Assembly: GCA_947650285.1 (NCBI GenBank)
Contig: CANTFL010000279.1
Span: forward strand, 62,001 to 126,000
Length of the DNA: 64,000 bases
Reading direction: 5' to 3'
DNA from: Hyaloperonospora brassicae
Taxonomy: Eukaryota; Oomycota; Peronosporomycetes; Peronosporales; Peronosporaceae
Part shown: in pieces, positions 17,353-28,090 of the stretch
Numbering within the stretch: position 1 is the stretch's first letter
Layout: each line of letters starts with the position of its first letter
Translations under genes and position numbers: made by a program
Notes under the pieces: generated by a model
Told to the model about the DNA's origin: nothing
The model's input: only the letters and a program-made list of their open reading frames with translations
Database searches by the model: none

Positions 17353-19152
17353 CTAGCTCGCATTGAGCATCGCTTGCACCTCCAGATGACCGCCTTCGGA
17401 GGCGTGGGGTATCCATAAAAGCAAGGAGCCACCACCTGTACTAGGCAGACCCAGGAATCCAGGTCGCCAGCGATCAAAGTACAGTGTCCTGCCAGCTAGA
17501 GCGGTAACGTTGGACATCCATCGGGCACTCCCCCCGGCAGCGACGTCGACTTCATCGATCTTGTCACCTCCCGACCGGATGTTCACCGTGACGTTCTTCG
17601 TGTCGGCGCTCTTGAAGTTGACAATGACGGCGCCATCTCCCTTGCGCGTCCAGGACATGGTACTTTCCTTGAACGCTTTTTCGAGCATCGTGAAACCCAG
17701 CGTCTTGGGGTCCGTGCCATCGTCAATCTCGCCAATGAATTTCGTTGGACCACAGATCGTCTGCATGTACGTGACGAACAGACCCATGATACCAATGAGA
17801 TCAGTGCCCGTGACAGCAACTGAAATGAACGTCTTGCTCATCATGAGGTACATGAACTCCCGCGTGTCCTCGCTCGTGCCATTATTACTCTTGCCTGTTG
17901 ACACGAGCTGGTTGATCATGACACTGAAAGCCAAGCGAATCTTCTCCCGCGTTCGGTACGCTATGGCTTCATCCGACTCGGCAATCAGCTGATCCATACA
18001 ATTGTTCGTGGTGATAGCAATGTCCGAAGTCACGAGCGGTGTGTTCTGCATCATCAAGCGCAGATTGTCCTCTGAAATGCCTGGGTGGTCTGCTCGAAGC
18101 TGGTTTACAGTATTCCAAGTACGGTCCGTCAGCGCACGCAGATCATAGCCGCAGGTCGACCTAGACTTGAGCGCGTCACTGAGCGTGCCAATCTCCGTGT
18201 GATTGATACTATTGACTGCTTCGCTGAAGTTGGCACCAATCAAGAAGGCCCTGAATTTGCTCCAGCTCGAGATAATGTCGTCCTTGTAAGCAATGGCGTT
18301 CAACAGGATCCAGTTCATGGACGTGAGCACGCGACCAGCAATATCCAACGGTCTGGAAAACGGCAAGCCCATGCAAAAGGTGATAGCCATCGGTATATCG
18401 GTGACAACGTTGTTCGATTGGTACAAGATGTTGAGGATCTTGTCCGTCGACGCCGTGGGGTCCGTTGTCTTGATATTGCGCACGTAACGAATGACCGCTC
18501 GCATTGACCCGATCATCATATTGATGCAGTCGAAAGACCGAACCACTAGTTTCGGGAAGGTCCACAATTTCGTGAAAGTTCCGACGGAAGCGATGGCCAG
18601 CGCTGAGCCTACCACTGCTCCGGCTTTATTGAGCACTTCCATCGTACAGTCATCTCCCTGACGAATGCATTCCATGCCACACTCAACGGGATAAGGGAGT
18701 GGACACTCAGCCCAGCAGGTGTTGGTCGCTTCGTTGCGATCGAAGTTTGTAGGGCACGTGTCCATGATATGGGCTTCACGGTAGCACGCAGCGTCGGGGG
18801 AGATGGGACGCGGGCCGACCCAATTGCGGTACGTAGGGACGACGTCACTACGGGCAGTGGTCGCCTTGACCAACGGGACACTCTCTTTGATTGACGTGGT
18901 ATCAATAAAAGAGCCCCTGCCACTGGCGTCGAGCTTGAGCTTGCCAGCAGACGCGACTATCGTGTCTAGGGATTTGTCTTCGGTCACTGCAGGCGACGAG
19001 TGGACGACCGCAGAGTTGGAGCTTTCGGGTGTTCCAGACGCCGCACTTGCAGCTTCGTCGTCAGTGTGTGTGAATGGCCAGTGGAAAGCCAAAGAGCCAT
19101 AGAGGTTGAGGGCCAACACCAGCAGGACGAGCGCCCGACTCGACCGAGACAT
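17353..19152 (-). CDS. Secreted cysteine-containing oomycete protein, function unknown
   Basis: The first ATG of the long frame is at 19150-19152 and gives 599 residues without introns. The frame is open further upstream but has no earlier ATG. Residues 1-22 (MSRSSRALVLLVLALNLYGS plus LA) form a clear signal peptide. A Ser/Ala/Thr-rich region follows, then seven Cys between residues 123 and 169 (spacing 9, 12, 3, 7, 3 and 6), including CWAECPLPYPVECGMECIRQ. A hydrophobic helix (VGSALAIASVGTF) and a long region with few Cys and several N-glycosylation-type sites (such as NFS, NHT, NGT, NVT) come next. No RXLR or LFLAK motif and no GPI-type tail are visible. I recall similar secreted proteins in Phytophthora but no function. 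Confidence 0.88.
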   Translation of the reverse strand: MSRSSRALVLLVLALNLYGSLAFHWPFTHTDDEAASAASGTPESSNSAVVHSSPAVTEDKSLDTIVASAGKLKLDASGRGSFIDTTSIKESVPLVKATTARSDVVPTYRNWVGPRPISPDAACYREAHIMDTCPTNFDRNEATNTCWAECPLPYPVECGMECIRQGDDCTMEVLNKAGAVVGSALAIASVGTFTKLWTFPKLVVRSFDCINMMIGSMRAVIRYVRNIKTTDPTASTDKILNILYQSNNVVTDIPMAITFCMGLPFSRPLDIAGRVLTSMNWILLNAIAYKDDIISSWSKFRAFLIGANFSEAVNSINHTEIGTLSDALKSRSTCGYDLRALTDRTWNTVNQLRADHPGISEDNLRLMMQNTPLVTSDIAITTNNCMDQLIAESDEAIAYRTREKIRLAFSVMINQLVSTGKSNNGTSEDTREFMYLMMSKTFISVAVTGTDLIGIMGLFVTYMQTICGPTKFIGEIDDGTDPKTLGFTMLEKAFKESTMSWTRKGDGAVIVNFKSADTKNVTVNIRSGGDKIDEVDVAAGGSARWMSNVTALAGRTLYFDRWRPGFLGLPSTGGGSLLLWIPHASEGGHLEVQAMLNAS

Positions 19153-19228
19153 TGGTCCAAGCAGCAGCAGTAGACGTAGATGTAGTGGCGGTTGTGGTAG
19201 AAGTAGTGGATCTTGATTGACTGTGACT

Positions 19229-19238
19229 GTGAATGAGC
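19229..19238 (-). promoter_or_regulatory. Oomycete-type initiator upstream of the secreted protein gene
   Basis: On the minus strand GCTCATTCAC lies 77 bp upstream of the ATG. It matches the core of the oomycete initiator GCTCATTYY, which usually sits 50-100 bp before the start codon. The following bases do not match the TTT tail, so this is a good but not perfect match. Confidence 0.55.
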
Positions 19239-20670
19239 GATCGGAAGGCTGCAAAACGGATACTGAGTCGCCCCGGAAGGAGTGTCCAGAGCAGTCGGTG
19301 CAAAGACGTCTCGCTATCTTCTCTCGAGCTTATTATGGCGAGGGCATTGTTTGGCAGGCGTCTTCGAAAACTAGTGGCGCTTCTTGCCCGACTTTTTCTC
19401 ATGCGCCCGCTTACAGTCTTCACCAGCGGGAACGGCTGATGGGATGGGCGGCGATACTACGTCGGGTCTGCTTGGCGAAAGGAGCGAACAAGCGTCTCGG
19501 CCCAAACGCAGCTCAGCTTCCCCACTTGATGCTGGCACTCTACCGACCATTACTTCCCATTGAGAACACCAGACGCTCCAATTCAAGGCGATGGTTCTGG
19601 CCTTGTTCAAAGAGGCGGGGCGGGTCTATTGAAGGTGGTAAGAATAGGCCACGAAACCACGAGTGGCCGGGTTCTGGAACCATGACCACTTGAAGTTTCG
19701 CCAGCAGGCTGAAGTACCAGATGTCAAGACGATGATGCTCAAGCTGAGGAAGGTGGTACGCGGCTGCTGCTGTCGCTGCTGTCGCTAGCTGAAGCATGAA
19801 AAGAATCCGGTAGCTCCATCAGTATGATCCCGCGCTGTCGTTTTTCTGAAACAAAGGAACATCAGCAGGTATGTTCCCCCTGAGGTGTCAAGTCTGCCCA
19901 CCGTCTGTGTCAGAACCGCACGCTCGACAAAAGAGTGGACCGTGCAAGCAAGATGTACTCCTGCTTGATACCGAGCAGCGCGTGTTACCACCACAAGCCA
20001 CACGATGGGCGCGACTGGCAGACTCGGTCGGTCGCAAGCAGTTGGGTCCGAGGCTACGCGGGCATTAGTTTACATTGACTGGCGACGAAGCAAAAATATT
20101 CACACAATCGTTTGCCCAGTCTTGCACGATTTGCTCGAGACTGATTTTTGGAGAAGAAAACAGCGCTTGACTCGGCTTTCTCTTGTGCGTCTATGCTTGT
20201 CGACCTGGATCGGAAGACAGGTTAAGGGCAAAACGAGGTCAAGAATCAGCAACATAGGATGTTGATGGTCCTGTTGGCAAGACCCAACGTGCTGGGACTT
20301 GCGAAGCACCAGTATCTTTCGCACTGGACCGTCGCACGTTCTCCGCAGTATCTTGTTTTGCTGACATCGTGCCCAAGATGTGAAGTGAATAGCATCGCCG
20401 CGTTGCTCATAACGATGTATGTTACTCACCATTAACGTATTGACATTTCGCCAAGCGAGGTCAAAGCGCTCGCTCCCAATGGTATGGCGCTTATTCCATG
20501 ATTCGGCACTCCTTACCGTCGTACTCTGTTGATTTCTGGCGGGGCATAGTGCACATAACGGCAATTACATGAGCTTCTAGACGCGGAGCGGTACACGCCC
20601 GACTTTGGCCGAACATTGATATGGAGTCAGTGTCATCGGAGCTTGGACTGTACGGCTGAGGTAGCACGAG
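19239..20670. other. Upstream region of the secreted gene; unassigned ORFs
   Basis: The base composition is gene-like, and several overlapping frames exist. One on the minus strand starts with an ATG at 19797 and runs 85 codons (MLQLATAATAAAAYHLPQLE). The adjacent frame continues to a basic end HEKKSGKKRH at 19371. This could be a small broken or spliced gene, but I recognise nothing and find no convincing splice pair. Frames at 19217-19693 and 20100-20564 lack ATG starts at their beginnings and look like chance. Confidence 0.3.
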
Positions 20671-20757
20671 TGTAACGGGGCAGCCCGTTACATGGAAATT
20701 GTCATTTGAGAAATAATGATAATAAAGAATATTACGTTGAATATTCATTTAACAAAT
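20671..20757 (+). repeat. LTR fragment of gypsy family 1
   Basis: TGTAACGGGGCAGCCCGTTA followed by CATGGAAATTGTCA and GATAATAAAGAATAT matches the first 85 or so bases of the copy 2 LTR in its own orientation. The rest of the LTR is missing. Confidence 0.8.
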
Positions 20758-22056
20758 CAAAGACTCGGCGGAAGTGCGCTTGCGGTCGTTTTCCACAAAG
20801 GTGCGAATGCAGTCAAGATTGTTCAGCATGCTTTTAGTCACTAAGCCACGTCCCCCATACGATGCAGGTGCACAAGGTCGAGGCTATGGTAGCCTACAAG
20901 AATCCCGAAGCGGACATCTAATCGCCTTGGCATTGCAACGGATCCAGCTCCTACTCATTTCACCAACTTTCGAATATATTTTTTGAAATTGCTAATTCCA
21001 CCACACTTATAAAAATTCTAATTCATTTTTAACAAGTTCCGCCACACCACATTATACAAGTTTTACCACACCTTTGGTTTTGTGTGATTAAAACAGCACT
21101 ACACCACCATATCATGGCCAAACTCAACAAACAAACCGTCATTGCGAATCGAGACGCTGTTATAGATCATGTCAAGAAGTAAGACTGGAGTCAGGTTCTG
21201 TATCTTCAATCAAACGATTATAACAACACTCGCACCTATCCGCGTGTGGAACTAGGTTGTGACCTTGGCGGCTCATATCGAAATCGAAAGTCAGACCTTG
21301 TGATCGACAAGAACAACATGAAAGCGGAACGCGTTTGACCGACTGCAGGTGGAAAGCAGTTAAATATAGCGAAACGGCCGATAGCATCATATAGGGTGGT
21401 GGGTATAGCCAAAACTGAATTACAGATATAAGTTTCCTTTTTTATAGCATCATCTCCAAACCACATCAGCGCTATAGTTTTAAACTTACACTGACTCATG
21501 CGTCTGTCATAAAAAATTTATTGCCAGCACACCTTCGCTGAAGATGGCGGACGGAATGCATGAAACCGCCCAGTAAGTTTTTTTTTACATATTATGAATA
21601 TGTGGTGTAATTGCTCGACTTTACAGAGCGACGCTTGATTGTTCAAAGGCCTAATGGAAGCCACCTGACGTTCCATCGACATCGAAACGTATGACCACTT
21701 GTAACTGGCAAATCAGCTGCTCAATCTTTGTACAGCTGATGGTGGTGTCTCTAGTGACGTCATGTACACTGCCCGCCCGCCTACTACGCGTGGCTGCCAG
21801 GTCCAGTTTGTCTAGATCAATATAGCGCTCCACCTACATATCGGCAACACGTAGCAGTACTCGCTTTGTACTTTGCTTGGAGGGCTTCGATCACCTCGTG
21901 TAACGCTCAGCGCTTCCAATAGTGCAGCGACTATTTGCAGGGCTCAGTTCCATTAAAGAGTGACAGCGTCTCAATTTCGTAAAACATGCGGAGCTCATGA
22001 CTGTATTTGAATAGGAATTGTTCGGTCCGAACTGGTAGTATTTAACAATTAAAGAT
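20758..22056. other. No supported gene
   Basis: AT-rich sequence with short frames only. An ATG at 21544 is followed by a GTAAGT...TTTACAG stretch of 54 bases (21573-21626) that looks like a small intron, but the joined frame is only about 18 codons. A 60-codon minus frame at 21651-21833 has no ATG start that I can confirm. Confidence 0.5.
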
Positions 22057-22624
22057 TGTGTTGGAATGTCAATCTCTCTTTTGAGGAGTCTATCCCAACT
22101 CCTTACTGGCGCCCGGAAGACCGAGCAACAGGGGCGGTACTCCGATTCCGTGCTCTATGCTTCGCTCACCTTGTGTACCCGTCGATGGGGCTAGTTGCAC
22201 GCTTCTAGGTGGACTCGAGTCGGTGCCAAGCTTGACCGTGGTTGAGATTGGTGTTGTCGCGTGGAAACCTTCACACGATAGCGCGTGTACTTGTAACTGC
22301 TCGATATCTGTCAACTTGATCTCTACGAGATCGCCTTGTCCAATGTAGATGCTTGATTCGCGAACCTTTTGACCACTTGAGCCGTCTTGCGATCTTGAAC
22401 TCTTTGCCTTTACTTTTCTGCTGCGACCGATCGCAGTTGGGGTTCATGTTAAGAGTCTTCGATCTCTAGCCAAATAATCGAGGGATATAACTAGATTAAA
22501 GTATGTAACTTTCTTTGACGTTGGGTGGTCAATGATCGAAGCCGGAAGAGAGGTCGACATGTGTACTTAAAAGAAAATTCAACTCTGGTTAGTGCTAACC
22601 AAATGAAACCCAAAAACTAACACA
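22057..22624 (-). repeat. 3' LTR of family 2 copy A (568 bp)
   Basis: It begins TGTGTT and ends AACACA in plus view. From 22083 on I see no difference from 33737-34278; the first 25 bases differ at about seven positions. It contains TGGCGCCCGG near 22106, which looks like a primer site but is inside the LTR. Confidence 0.88.
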
Positions 22625-22783
22625 CATCGCTAGGCCTATCTGTTTCACGACTTTCGAAGCCATGCGTCTCCCTCTCCAGGAGACCGCCCTTATCTACCTG
22701 TTTGGTTTACGCCAAGAGCTCTAATATTGAAAATTTAGAGCGACCCACACCCGACTTGTATAGAACTTACTCCGGGCTTGCGA

Positions 22784-22922
22784 TCTCCAATCGAGATCGA
22801 GAGATCAGATCAAGATGGAGAGATCAGGATTGAGATCAAGATGGAGAGATCATGGATTGAGATCGAGAGATCAGGATCAAGAGATCTGATCATGATCGCG
22901 AGATTGGATCAAGATCGTGGGA
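22784..22922. repeat. GATC-rich degenerate minisatellite
   Basis: About 15 GATC tetramers occur in 140 bases as imperfect GAGATCnnGATCAAGATGGA-type units. Copy B has a related but diverged array at about 34436-34515. It lies between the LTR and the antisense frame. Confidence 0.8.
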
Positions 22923-23143
22923 ACCATTAATCCTAGCTAGTATCTTTCCAATCAGAATCCTCTTTGAACTTTATGAAGCCTGCAATCTAGGAATCACACG
23001 TCCCAACTCAACGGTAAAATCTCGTGATTGCTTTATCACAATCGTCTCGTTCACCGCTATTAGACAAACGGTGTCGATCTCGCTGGGCAGCGTTTGCATC
23101 GTGACGGTATTGACCTCATTTCAGTCAAACCTAGTATTCTATC

Positions 23144-24193
23144 ATGACAGATTGTGCCACATCGGATCTCACCCATCGATCCAACCTTAGATCGAAAGTC
23201 CCTGTGTATCAGCCGGAAACACCTGCGGTTGTGGTTGTCCCTTCGTATAAATCCAGCTATGTATGTTCGGGACTCCGAAGTTGGTGTTGGGAGAGTGTTA
23301 TCCCTCGGTATTATCGGCCATATTAACATGGCACGATACGCTCGACGAGAATCCAAGTCCGGTCCCCATCGCGGGTTTGTCTCCAAATCCTGATCCAGGC
23401 GTTTCCTTGACTGACAACGACATCCTACGCTCCAATTTGCGAAATCCTGTCCCGCTTCTCAGCGTCTGCGTGGGGTCATTATCTACGATCGACTGTGAAT
23501 AGGTGAAAAGTGATCGACTCCCTCTTCTTTCGGCTGGATCAGCAACAAGATATAATGGACCATATGGGGATATGGAGGACGCGTTATTTCGGTAGATGCC
23601 TCGCAACTGCCACCAGGAAGAGCATTTATCGAGCTCTGCACCTCCGCATCTGCATTCGTTTATGTTGTCCAAGTCAAGTATTATAACCTGCGCGCGCGAC
23701 TTAAAGATGAGTAGCAAGAATGGAAGACGTTTCTCGAAGAGTTGGGCAACTTCCAAGCCAAGCTCCGAGATAAGGCCTCCGATATCGTGCACCCGAAAAA
23801 ACAACTTCTGAATTCTATCCAGAACGTTATGTCGCGCACAAAAAAATTTACCACGAGATCGCCGGGATTCGCAAGCAGATGGATGAGGCCGGCTATAGCT
23901 TGATGGCTGATTGCGATGCGCTTTCGGATTTGCTGGACCAAGTGCTAAACAATTCGCAGTACATAAAATCTTATGCCGAATACCAAGAAAAGGTTACTTA
24001 CAATGTTGAGCGCATGGGGACTTTAAGTGGAGTCCTGTCGGGAGCAGGCAAAACGTCTCTGATCAAAACTTCGAAACGTGTAAGGCTACGACGCGTTTTA
24101 CTGGATCGAGACTCCGTGATCACTCATCTGCGCTTCGAATTGTCTAACTTGACCTCTAAAGAGTACCGAGCTATCAAAGATCATCGCACATAG
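23144..24193 (+). pseudogene. Antisense ORF of family 2, copy A (broken)
   Basis: On the strand opposite to pol, an ATG at 23144 opens a 60-codon frame (MTDCATSDLTHRSNL ... SWCWESVI) that stops at 23326. Copy B has a frame of exactly the same length, starting MADHATS and containing DWCWKSLI. Further on (23590-24193), frames read helical, charged sequence such as SLMADCDALSDLLDQVL and LLDRDSVITHLRFELSNLTS, aligning with RLVTEREVLSDLLQIV in B. I recall proteins of this type annotated as hypothetical in Phytophthora genomes. Frameshifts break it. Its position between pol and the LTR mirrors family 1. Confidence 0.55.
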
Positions 24194-25690
24194 CGGGATC
24201 GCATGACGTCGCTGGTGACAGGAGATCCCGTACCGATCTAGACCCTTATAGCGCCTATCGATCCCATCTTCGGAGCTGCTAACCCTTCCGATACCGCGAT
24301 GCCAAGCCATAAACCACAATAGTGCGCTTGAATCAGTGCCTTCATAGACACAGACGATCCCCCAAGAGAGTCACTCGATCCTGGATCTCTACCCCCGATC
24401 CGAACCAATTAGTGAATCGAGGAGATCGCGCGATCCCAAGGCTTGCCACGATATCACGACCGCTCGGCCTGCCCGCAATCCCGGCAAGTCCCGTCTACGC
24501 GTTTCTGCCCCGCCTGCTTCAAAAATGAGGAATCAGCCTAGGTCGTAAATGCGATCCTTGCAGCGCTGTCTGGATCGCGATCTTCTTCTCGGCGCAAACT
24601 ACCCGGTTCTCGATCCCAACGTTCGGCCGTATCTTCCACCGTCACGATCGTCGTGGATGTATCAGGTCAACCGGCGGTGGCTACAACATTCCGCTTTAAC
24701 CCCCCCGGGAAATGTTTAAGTGATTACGAGGGGGCGTTTTGCATCACCGACAGCCCGCATGCACCCGTCAACATGAAGTTTCCGCAGTCAAAATTTGGTG
24801 CTCTACCCCGCGTCATAAGCGAACGGCATGAGTGAATACGGGGGTAACGGGATCACGTGACCCGATCTTCCGTTTAAGTCGCGCCTTGGTCGGCACGGAG
24901 GATCAGCCTGATCAGCGTTGCTGATTCAATCGTTGATTCCTTCTTTCGACAATTCGTCAAACCGAACGGTATCCGTTTGCGGCGTTGAACGTAAGCAGCA
25001 ATCCACCCGTCCCAGCTAAAAAGGCGCCTGGGTTGGTGTCAACAATTCATATCGAGACGATGTATGCCTCAGAACCTTGGAAGTATGACTTTCCACAGAT
25101 CACGCCGGTCTCTTTCCGTCGTGTAAGGTGGTTTGATTAACTCGCTACCCTGTATCAATAATACAAAGACACGAGTATCAATACCTATGGGAGACAACTT
25201 ATGCGATCTTTATCGCTTGCGAGCAGCGACTTGATGACTCTCGTCTTGCCAAAATCAGCAAGCAGAGGAAACATAATCGATCGCGAGCTAAATCCCAGTG
25301 GAATTCGATCGTTCGGCATCCGCGTAGGTATGATCGCGGGCCACTACGATTTGTAATTCTTTCTTGATCTCTTCTTCCTGAATCTCCCAACGTTAAAGAA
25401 AGTGCCACCGTGGTATCTAGGATTCAACAGCCGAGATCGAGACGTCCCAAATTTGTAGACCGCTCTGTCCCAGCTAGAAGCCGATGATCTTTGGAGATCC
25501 CAGTATCGCTCTTCGCCAGTGTCCCACCCCTTATCGTCGAAATAGAGGTTGCATGGCAATTTCTTTTTTGCTTTATAGCTATGTTGCTTTACTTAGCTTA
25601 CATACTACAATATAACCTCTTCTCGATCTCTAATCTTGTGTTCTTTTTGCGATCCGCTTCGTTTATTTTTATTTCGGAATCTCAGCCGCG
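24194..25690. other. Decayed interior of copy A between antisense ORF and pol
   Basis: GATC-dense sequence with no long frame. It is the position where copy B carries extra sequence including a solo LTR. It may hold the rest of the antisense gene, but I cannot align it with confidence. Confidence 0.4.
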
Positions 25691-25789
25691 ATTGGATCTC
25701 CGCGATCTACGAGTGCCACTCATGTTGCATATAAACCATTTGCCTTTTATTAAAACCTCCTTGTACGTCAATTTACCCCATTCCGTTAG

Positions 25790-26446
25790 CTGTCGATCTC
25801 TACCTCGTGAGATTACATCACTTCGAAATAATATCGACTTATTCAATCCCAATCGAGCGCATAACCAACGCTCCGAAATTCAGATTGGCTTTAAGGATCC
25901 AAATCAGATCGCTATGCTCCTTCCACCGCACCAGATAATGTTTATGTATCCGACCATAACGTGTCTTACGTCCAGATTGCACACCCAAAATCTCCTCCAC
26001 TTCGTATATGTCAGAATCGAATTCGATCTCCCAACTATCATCGGTGGGAGCAATTCATCGAAATCGACACAGTCTCCACTTGCAACCACCAATCCACTAT
26101 CCGGTCGATCCCGAAATTTCACCACTCGTTTTAACTTGGAGACGTGCACGACCGGAAGCTATATATATGTCTAAGTGTGATCTCTAAACGAACCGCATAT
26201 TCCAGCGCATAGCCCAGCTACTCGAAATATCACGTGCCACATGTGTGCGAGCTCGCGGACGTATCCATCTTTTACTAGATCCAAATAGATCCATACTTGC
26301 GCCCCACACTCAAGGTTGTGCGGATCGCTGTCCGCATTGTGTCGATCTGATCGATCTCGGATCGTGATCTTGAGCCTCTCATTCAACGTCTCTCTTGCTC
26401 GCTGGTACTGACGATGAATGTTGTATCGCAATCTCCTTAAGTCCAA
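25790..26446 (-). pseudogene. Integrase C-terminus and chromodomain, family 2 copy A
   Basis: The minus strand reads LNERLKITIRDRSDRHNADS and GAQVWIYLDLVKDGYVRELA (SH3-like part), then VVHVSKLKRVVKFRDRPDSG and VDFDELL. After a frame change comes a chromodomain (WEIEFDSDIYEVEEILGVQS, TRYGRIHKHYLVRWKEHSD). It ends near VMxSHE, the common end of these pols. Stops and one or more frameshifts interrupt it. The segment from about 26049 upward is nearly identical to copies B and C, whereas the chromodomain below it is diverged. Confidence 0.8.
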
Positions 26447-27455
26447 ATTAGGTGTCTTGGTGCTTCACAGGGGTAGCGTTGCCTTCAATGTCGATCTCCG
26501 ATCCCAGCCGTGGATCCGTTAGAACAGAGTATCACCACGAACGCAGTATTGTGCTTTATTAATAGCAAAGTCAGGTATTCTGCATACTTATCTCTGTACA
26601 TCCGATCTAAAATAGGGACATTCATTTTGATGGCCCTAGTTCGCGTCAGCACTTTACACGCTTCCGTGCCGTGAGAGAGATATGCCATATTAGCAATTTG
26701 CTTTTGTCCGACGATCTTGTGACAGGCTCGTGATAAATATGACATCAATCCAGGTTCCCAATCGTGCCGTATTACTTCACTTGCTTCAAACCTTCAGAAC
26801 ACGCATTCCTTGTATCTTTATGCAATCGTTTGCGCAGTTCTTGATGCACTTGCTCTAGCGACCACATGTCCCGAAAATAGACCCACCTACAACAGTAATT
26901 CCGTATTCCCTTAAAACAACCTAGGAAGAGAGGGTTTGCGATTAATTGTTATCATAACAAATGGATATGTGAATTGCACATAGCCTGGTGATCCCCAGGG
27001 AGCAAAGGTATTCCTGTTTCAGTAGTACAATCCACACGCTCGCACGAATACTATTGGAAACTTTGATATCATCCTCTCCAATGGAAATTTGGTTCGAATC
27101 TGCTGGTATTTTTTTATCGATCCTTTGGTGCTCCCTTCCAAACTCGTGTGGTAATGATGCAAGACGTCTTGTGGGAACAACTCAGGCAAGAAGACGCGGA
27201 TTATCTCTGTGCGATCTTAAGATGACCCAGACGATCGAGGACATCATTCTAGTAATCCGTTCTCGTCCACTTTATAACCTGGAGCAAATCGAGAGCACGT
27301 ATACGTCTCTTCTCACTCATCTGGGTCGCATTACCAACCATATACTCTTTCATTGCCGATCCAACCTCCCTCCTCTTGCGCTTTCTTTATCCACTCGATC
27401 CAAATTTGTTGTGCCACTTCTTCGCGTAACATCTCGGGCCGCCTACGTCTTCACC
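26447..27455 (-). pseudogene. Integrase core remnant, family 2 copy A
   Basis: The best preserved part is 26485-26748 (KIVGQKQIANMAYLSHGTEA and VILCSNGSTAGIGDRH), the end of the catalytic core. It is identical at protein level to 39036-39299 of copy C. The zinc region (EFGREHQRIDKK-like, about 27110-27160) and the first part of the core are recognisable only across frames. The enzyme is not encodable. A long open frame on the plus strand (26988-27845) is an opposite-strand by-product without an ATG start. Confidence 0.7.
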
Positions 27456-27559
27456 AATGTTTGTCGAGTGATCGCAGCTATCATTACCACTCGATCTGGA
27501 TTTTTAGGTACGATCAAATCATCTAATAGATTAAATGATATCGAATCTTGCATCTCTAT

Positions 27560-28090
27560 GTCAGAAGTGACGATCGTACCCATCCCCCGTTGCAAAGCTG
27601 ATATCGCAAGTCGATCTGCGCATTATTTTCATCCCCGCTCCATGTGTAGAAACTCGTGCTTTGGCCATGACAAAATTCTTTGCATTGCCTTGTGTCGTAT
27701 CAACTATAGCCCTGGCGTTTTGACATCAATTTTATCCCGCATCTGGCGGATCACCAAGTTGGGTTTGCTACATATGATGATCCTTCCCCTAGTTTGTATC
27801 CAGCAGATCGAACCCAAGCCCGAACAGATCGAGCCCAAGCATTAACCTGTGATATTTATCTGTATTTACTGTTGTATTCAACCCAATATTCTGACGAAGC
27901 TGCCACAACAGTCCATTCCGGAAGTTTTCACACGATCGCGCTGTACGCTCCACTCTTCCGTTTAATCCGAGCTAATCCGTCGAAACGGAACACCAGGAGG
28001 TTCTTGCCTTTGTCCACCGTAGGCGGTGGAATTGATATAGTTACCCTCAGTTTGCTTCTTTGTGCTATGGCGATCAGCGTCTCATCCACC
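27560..28090 (-). pseudogene. Second, archaeal-type RNase H remnant, family 2 copy A
   Basis: After the ordinary RNase H, the minus strand reads NLLVFRFDGLARIKRKSGAY and SAIVWKLPEWTVVAASSEYW (28090 downward), then CSKPNLVIRQMRDKIDVKTP and ILSWPKHEFLHMER (about 27640-27770) with CADRLAISALQR. The F-D-G start and the N-L-V-I-x-Q motif are those of an RNase HI-like domain distinct from the gypsy RNase H. An additional archaeal-type RNase H is established in some plant and oomycete gypsy lineages. Stops break it here. Confidence 0.65.

Noticed and set aside
19217..19693. 158-codon plus-strand frame near the secreted gene promoter
   Set aside because: It begins inside the promoter and 5' leader of the divergent gene and shows no domain or conserved feature.
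20100..20564. 154-codon minus-strand frame
   Set aside because: It starts at TTG, has no domain, and no splice context was found.
22100..22115. CTGGCGCCCGG as a primer site for family 2
   Set aside because: It lies inside the 568-bp LTR and is present in all three LTRs. A better primer site with full tRNA-end layout is at 33691-33709.
26988..27845. 285-codon open frame on the plus strand
   Set aside because: It starts at GTG, shows no motif and lies exactly opposite the integrase and archaeal-type RNase H relics. It is an opposite-strand by-product.
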